A stretch of 15,539 nucleotides of DNA, from assembly GCA_030631445.1 (NCBI GenBank), contig DAOVLD010000016.1, forward strand, positions 1 through 15,539. The letters are read 5' to 3'. Position numbers and translations under genes: made by a program. The notes below the pieces were generated by a model. That model was not told the DNA's origin and searched no databases. It saw only the letters and a program-made list of their open reading frames with translations. Within the stretch, counting starts at the first letter, position 1, and every line of letters starts with the position of its first letter. This document shows, piece after piece, positions 14,026 to 15,539 of this stretch. Source of the DNA: Bacteroidota bacterium. Lineage in GTDB: Bacteria; Bacteroidota; Bacteroidia; Bacteroidales; VadinHA17.

Positions 14026-15441
14026 TTATTCTTTGGGTTTCAGCCCCAGTTCTTTCCCTTTCTTGAGCATAAAACGGTAAGCCGGCTCATAATCATTTGG
14101 TATCTTACCATCAATAATGGCTTCCTTAATAGCATTCTTAATAATACCTATCTCTTTACAGGGCTTAAGCCCGAATGTTTCCATAATAAGATCTCCCGGA
14201 ACAGGGGGCTGGAAGTTGCGTATTGCATCCTTCTCTTCAGTTTCTTTTAACTTATCCCTGACAATTTCAAAATTCTTAAGATATATATTTACACGTTTTT
14301 CATTTTTTGATGTAATATCAGCCTTGCAGAGTGTCATTAAATCATCAATGTCATCCCCGGAATCAAATAACAAACGACGTAAAGCAGAGTCAGTTACTTC
14401 TTCATGAATTAATGCAATTGGCCGCAGATGTAACCTTACCAGTTTTGCTACATACTTCATCCTGTGGTTAAGTGGTAATCTCAGTCTCCTGAAAATGCCG
14501 GGGATCATTTTTGCCCCCAGGAAATCATGTCCATGAAATGTCCAGCCGTTTTTTACATCAAATTTCTTCGTCCTGGGTTTCGCAATATCATGTAATATAG
14601 CTGCCCATCTTAGCCACAGATCATCCGATTTACTTGCTACATTATCCAAAACTCCCAGCGTGTGATAGAAATTATCTTTATGTTGTTTACCGCTTACTTC
14701 TTCAACTCCTTTAAGATTATGTAATTCCGGAAGAATAAGGGGAAGAAGACCTGTCTTGTCTAATAATTTGAATCCGGTCGATGGTGAATCGGATAAAACA
14801 ATTTTATTTAACTCTGAAATAATACGTTCGGGGGATACGATCTTTATTCTCTCTTTGTTTTTCGAGATAGCCAGTAGTGTTTCATTTGCTATCTCAAATT
14901 TTAACATTGTAGCGAAACGAATAGCACGCATCATACGTAAAGGATCGTCTGAGAAGGTTCTTTCCGGTTCCAGTGGTGTTCGTATGGTCTTGTCCATTAA
15001 ATCATCCAGACCGTTAAAAGGATCAATGAACTTACCATAAGATTCATCGTTAAGACTTATGGCCATTGCATTAATTGTAAAATCCCTTCTTTTCTGGTCA
15101 TCTTCAATGGTGCCATTTTCAACCGAAGGTTTTCTTGAATCTTGCCGGTATGATTCTTTTCTGGCACCGACAAAATCAATTTCATGATTTTTATAACGGA
15201 ACATTGCTGTTCCAAAATTCTTGAAAATAGTAACTTTTATTTTCGGGTCAATTCTTTTTGCTATTTTTTTTGCTATATTAACCCCACTGCCAACTACTAC
15301 AATATCTATATCCCTGTCAGAGGACATTCGATTTAATAGAAAATCTCTAACATATCCACCGATAACATATGTTTCAATTTTTTCGTTTGTAACAACTTCA
15401 GATATTATTCTGAAAATGGGATTATTAAGACATTTCTTCAT
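14026..15441 (-). CDS. CCA-adding-type tRNA nucleotidyltransferase with HD domain
   Basis: A 471-aa protein of the class II poly(A) polymerase/CCA-transferase family, which adds or repairs the 3' CCA end of tRNA. The N-terminal nucleotidyltransferase core has YVIGGYVRD (GG at 28-29), metal-binding DID (Asp44/Asp46), a KRRDFTINAMA motif (118-127) and SDDPLRMMRAIRFA (165-177) of the RNA/nucleotide-binding helices. A C-terminal HD domain carries AAILHDIAKPR (His284/Asp285) and FHGHD, suggesting added phosphohydrolase activity. Length fits Bacteroidota homologues. I chose the ATG at 15441 rather than the in-frame TTG at 15456, because the added MSYLH is not family-like. The gene is monocistronic in this window and converges with the nuclease gene. 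Whether it adds full CCA or only part of it (as split CC/A enzymes do) cannot be told here. Confidence 0.92.
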   Translation of the reverse strand: MKKCLNNPIFRIISEVVTNEKIETYVIGGYVRDFLLNRMSSDRDIDIVVVGSGVNIAKKIAKRIDPKIKVTIFKNFGTAMFRYKNHEIDFVGARKESYRQDSRKPSVENGTIEDDQKRRDFTINAMAISLNDESYGKFIDPFNGLDDLMDKTIRTPLEPERTFSDDPLRMMRAIRFATMLKFEIANETLLAISKNKERIKIVSPERIISELNKIVLSDSPSTGFKLLDKTGLLPLILPELHNLKGVEEVSGKQHKDNFYHTLGVLDNVASKSDDLWLRWAAILHDIAKPRTKKFDVKNGWTFHGHDFLGAKMIPGIFRRLRLPLNHRMKYVAKLVRLHLRPIALIHEEVTDSALRRLLFDSGDDIDDLMTLCKADITSKNEKRVNIYLKNFEIVRDKLKETEEKDAIRNFQPPVPGDLIMETFGLKPCKEIGIIKNAIKEAIIDGKIPNDYEPAYRFMLKKGKELGLKPKE

Positions 15442-15473
15442 ATGTAGATATGACAATTAGAACTAATTCATGA

Positions 15474-15481
15474 CAAAATTA
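15474..15481 (-). promoter_or_regulatory. Possible Bacteroidota -7 element for the tRNA nucleotidyltransferase gene
   Basis: Read on the minus strand, TAATTTTG matches the Bacteroidota -7 consensus TAnnTTTG. It would place the transcript start about 25 nt upstream of the ATG at 15441. The upstream TTTG (-33) element is not clear, so this is a modest call. The rest of 15482-15539 shows no gene. Confidence 0.4.
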
Positions 15482-15539
15482 CAATTTATGGATTAGAAAC
15501 AGAAGATTTTTTCGATTTTGATTTATGGTATACCTTTTG

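Noticed and set aside
14011..14026. ACAC/GTGT hairpin as a terminator for the convergent genes
   Set aside because: Only four pairs, it overlaps the tRNA-enzyme stop codon and lacks a T-run.
13732..14250. A 172-codon plus-strand open frame over the end of the nuclease gene and into the tRNA enzyme gene
   Set aside because: It crosses the heptamer array and runs antisense to well-conserved tRNA nucleotidyltransferase sequence; its composition is not protein-like.

Overview
The window looks like a chromosomal segment of an AT-rich member of the Bacteroidota, most likely near Bacteroidales/Marinilabiliales. The evidence is a type IX secretion cargo with a gliding-motility-type C-terminal domain next to a PorP/SprF family gene, Bacteroidota-style lipoprotein and TolC signal sequences, one upstream TAnnTTTG-like promoter element, and degenerate intergenic repeats of a kind I associate with this phylum. 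I see no rRNA, tRNA, CRISPR array, transposase or phage gene.

Layout. (1) Positions 2-3932, plus strand: the 3' 2.9 kb of a giant modular adhesin (SprB-type repeats, a HYR domain, Ig/PKD-like modules, a type B T9SS sorting domain), then a PorP/SprF outer-membrane protein that probably serves its export or anchoring. (2) Positions 3948-6672, minus strand: a two-component pair, a sigma-54-dependent NtrC-family response regulator followed by a membrane histidine kinase that overlaps it by 11 bp. (3) Positions 6673-7150: a 478-bp divergent intergenic region with a near-consensus sigma-54 (-24/-12) promoter and, about 100 bp upstream of it, two related palindromic elements 22 bp apart that look like the regulator's binding sites. 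(4) Positions 7151-11140, plus strand: a periplasmic adaptor (HlyD/MacA type), a MacB/LolD-type ABC ATPase, a repeat-filled gap, a 97-aa unknown protein and a TolC-family outer-membrane factor. This is a tripartite ABC export locus with no visible membrane permease. (5) Positions 11426-13910: a lipoprotein with a predicted right-handed beta-helix, overlapping a secreted endonuclease/exonuclease/phosphatase-fold enzyme. (6) Positions 14026-15441, minus strand: a CCA-adding-type tRNA nucleotidyltransferase with an HD domain.

How it may work together. The kinase has two membrane helices and almost no periplasmic loop, so it probably senses a membrane-linked signal. It would phosphorylate the NtrC-type regulator, which would bind the paired palindromes and activate the sigma-54 promoter of the adaptor/ATPase operon. 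This is a self-contained, inducible envelope-export or envelope-stress module. The regulatory site architecture and the missing permease are the two most interesting points. The adhesin/SprF pair and the tRNA enzyme are separate units.
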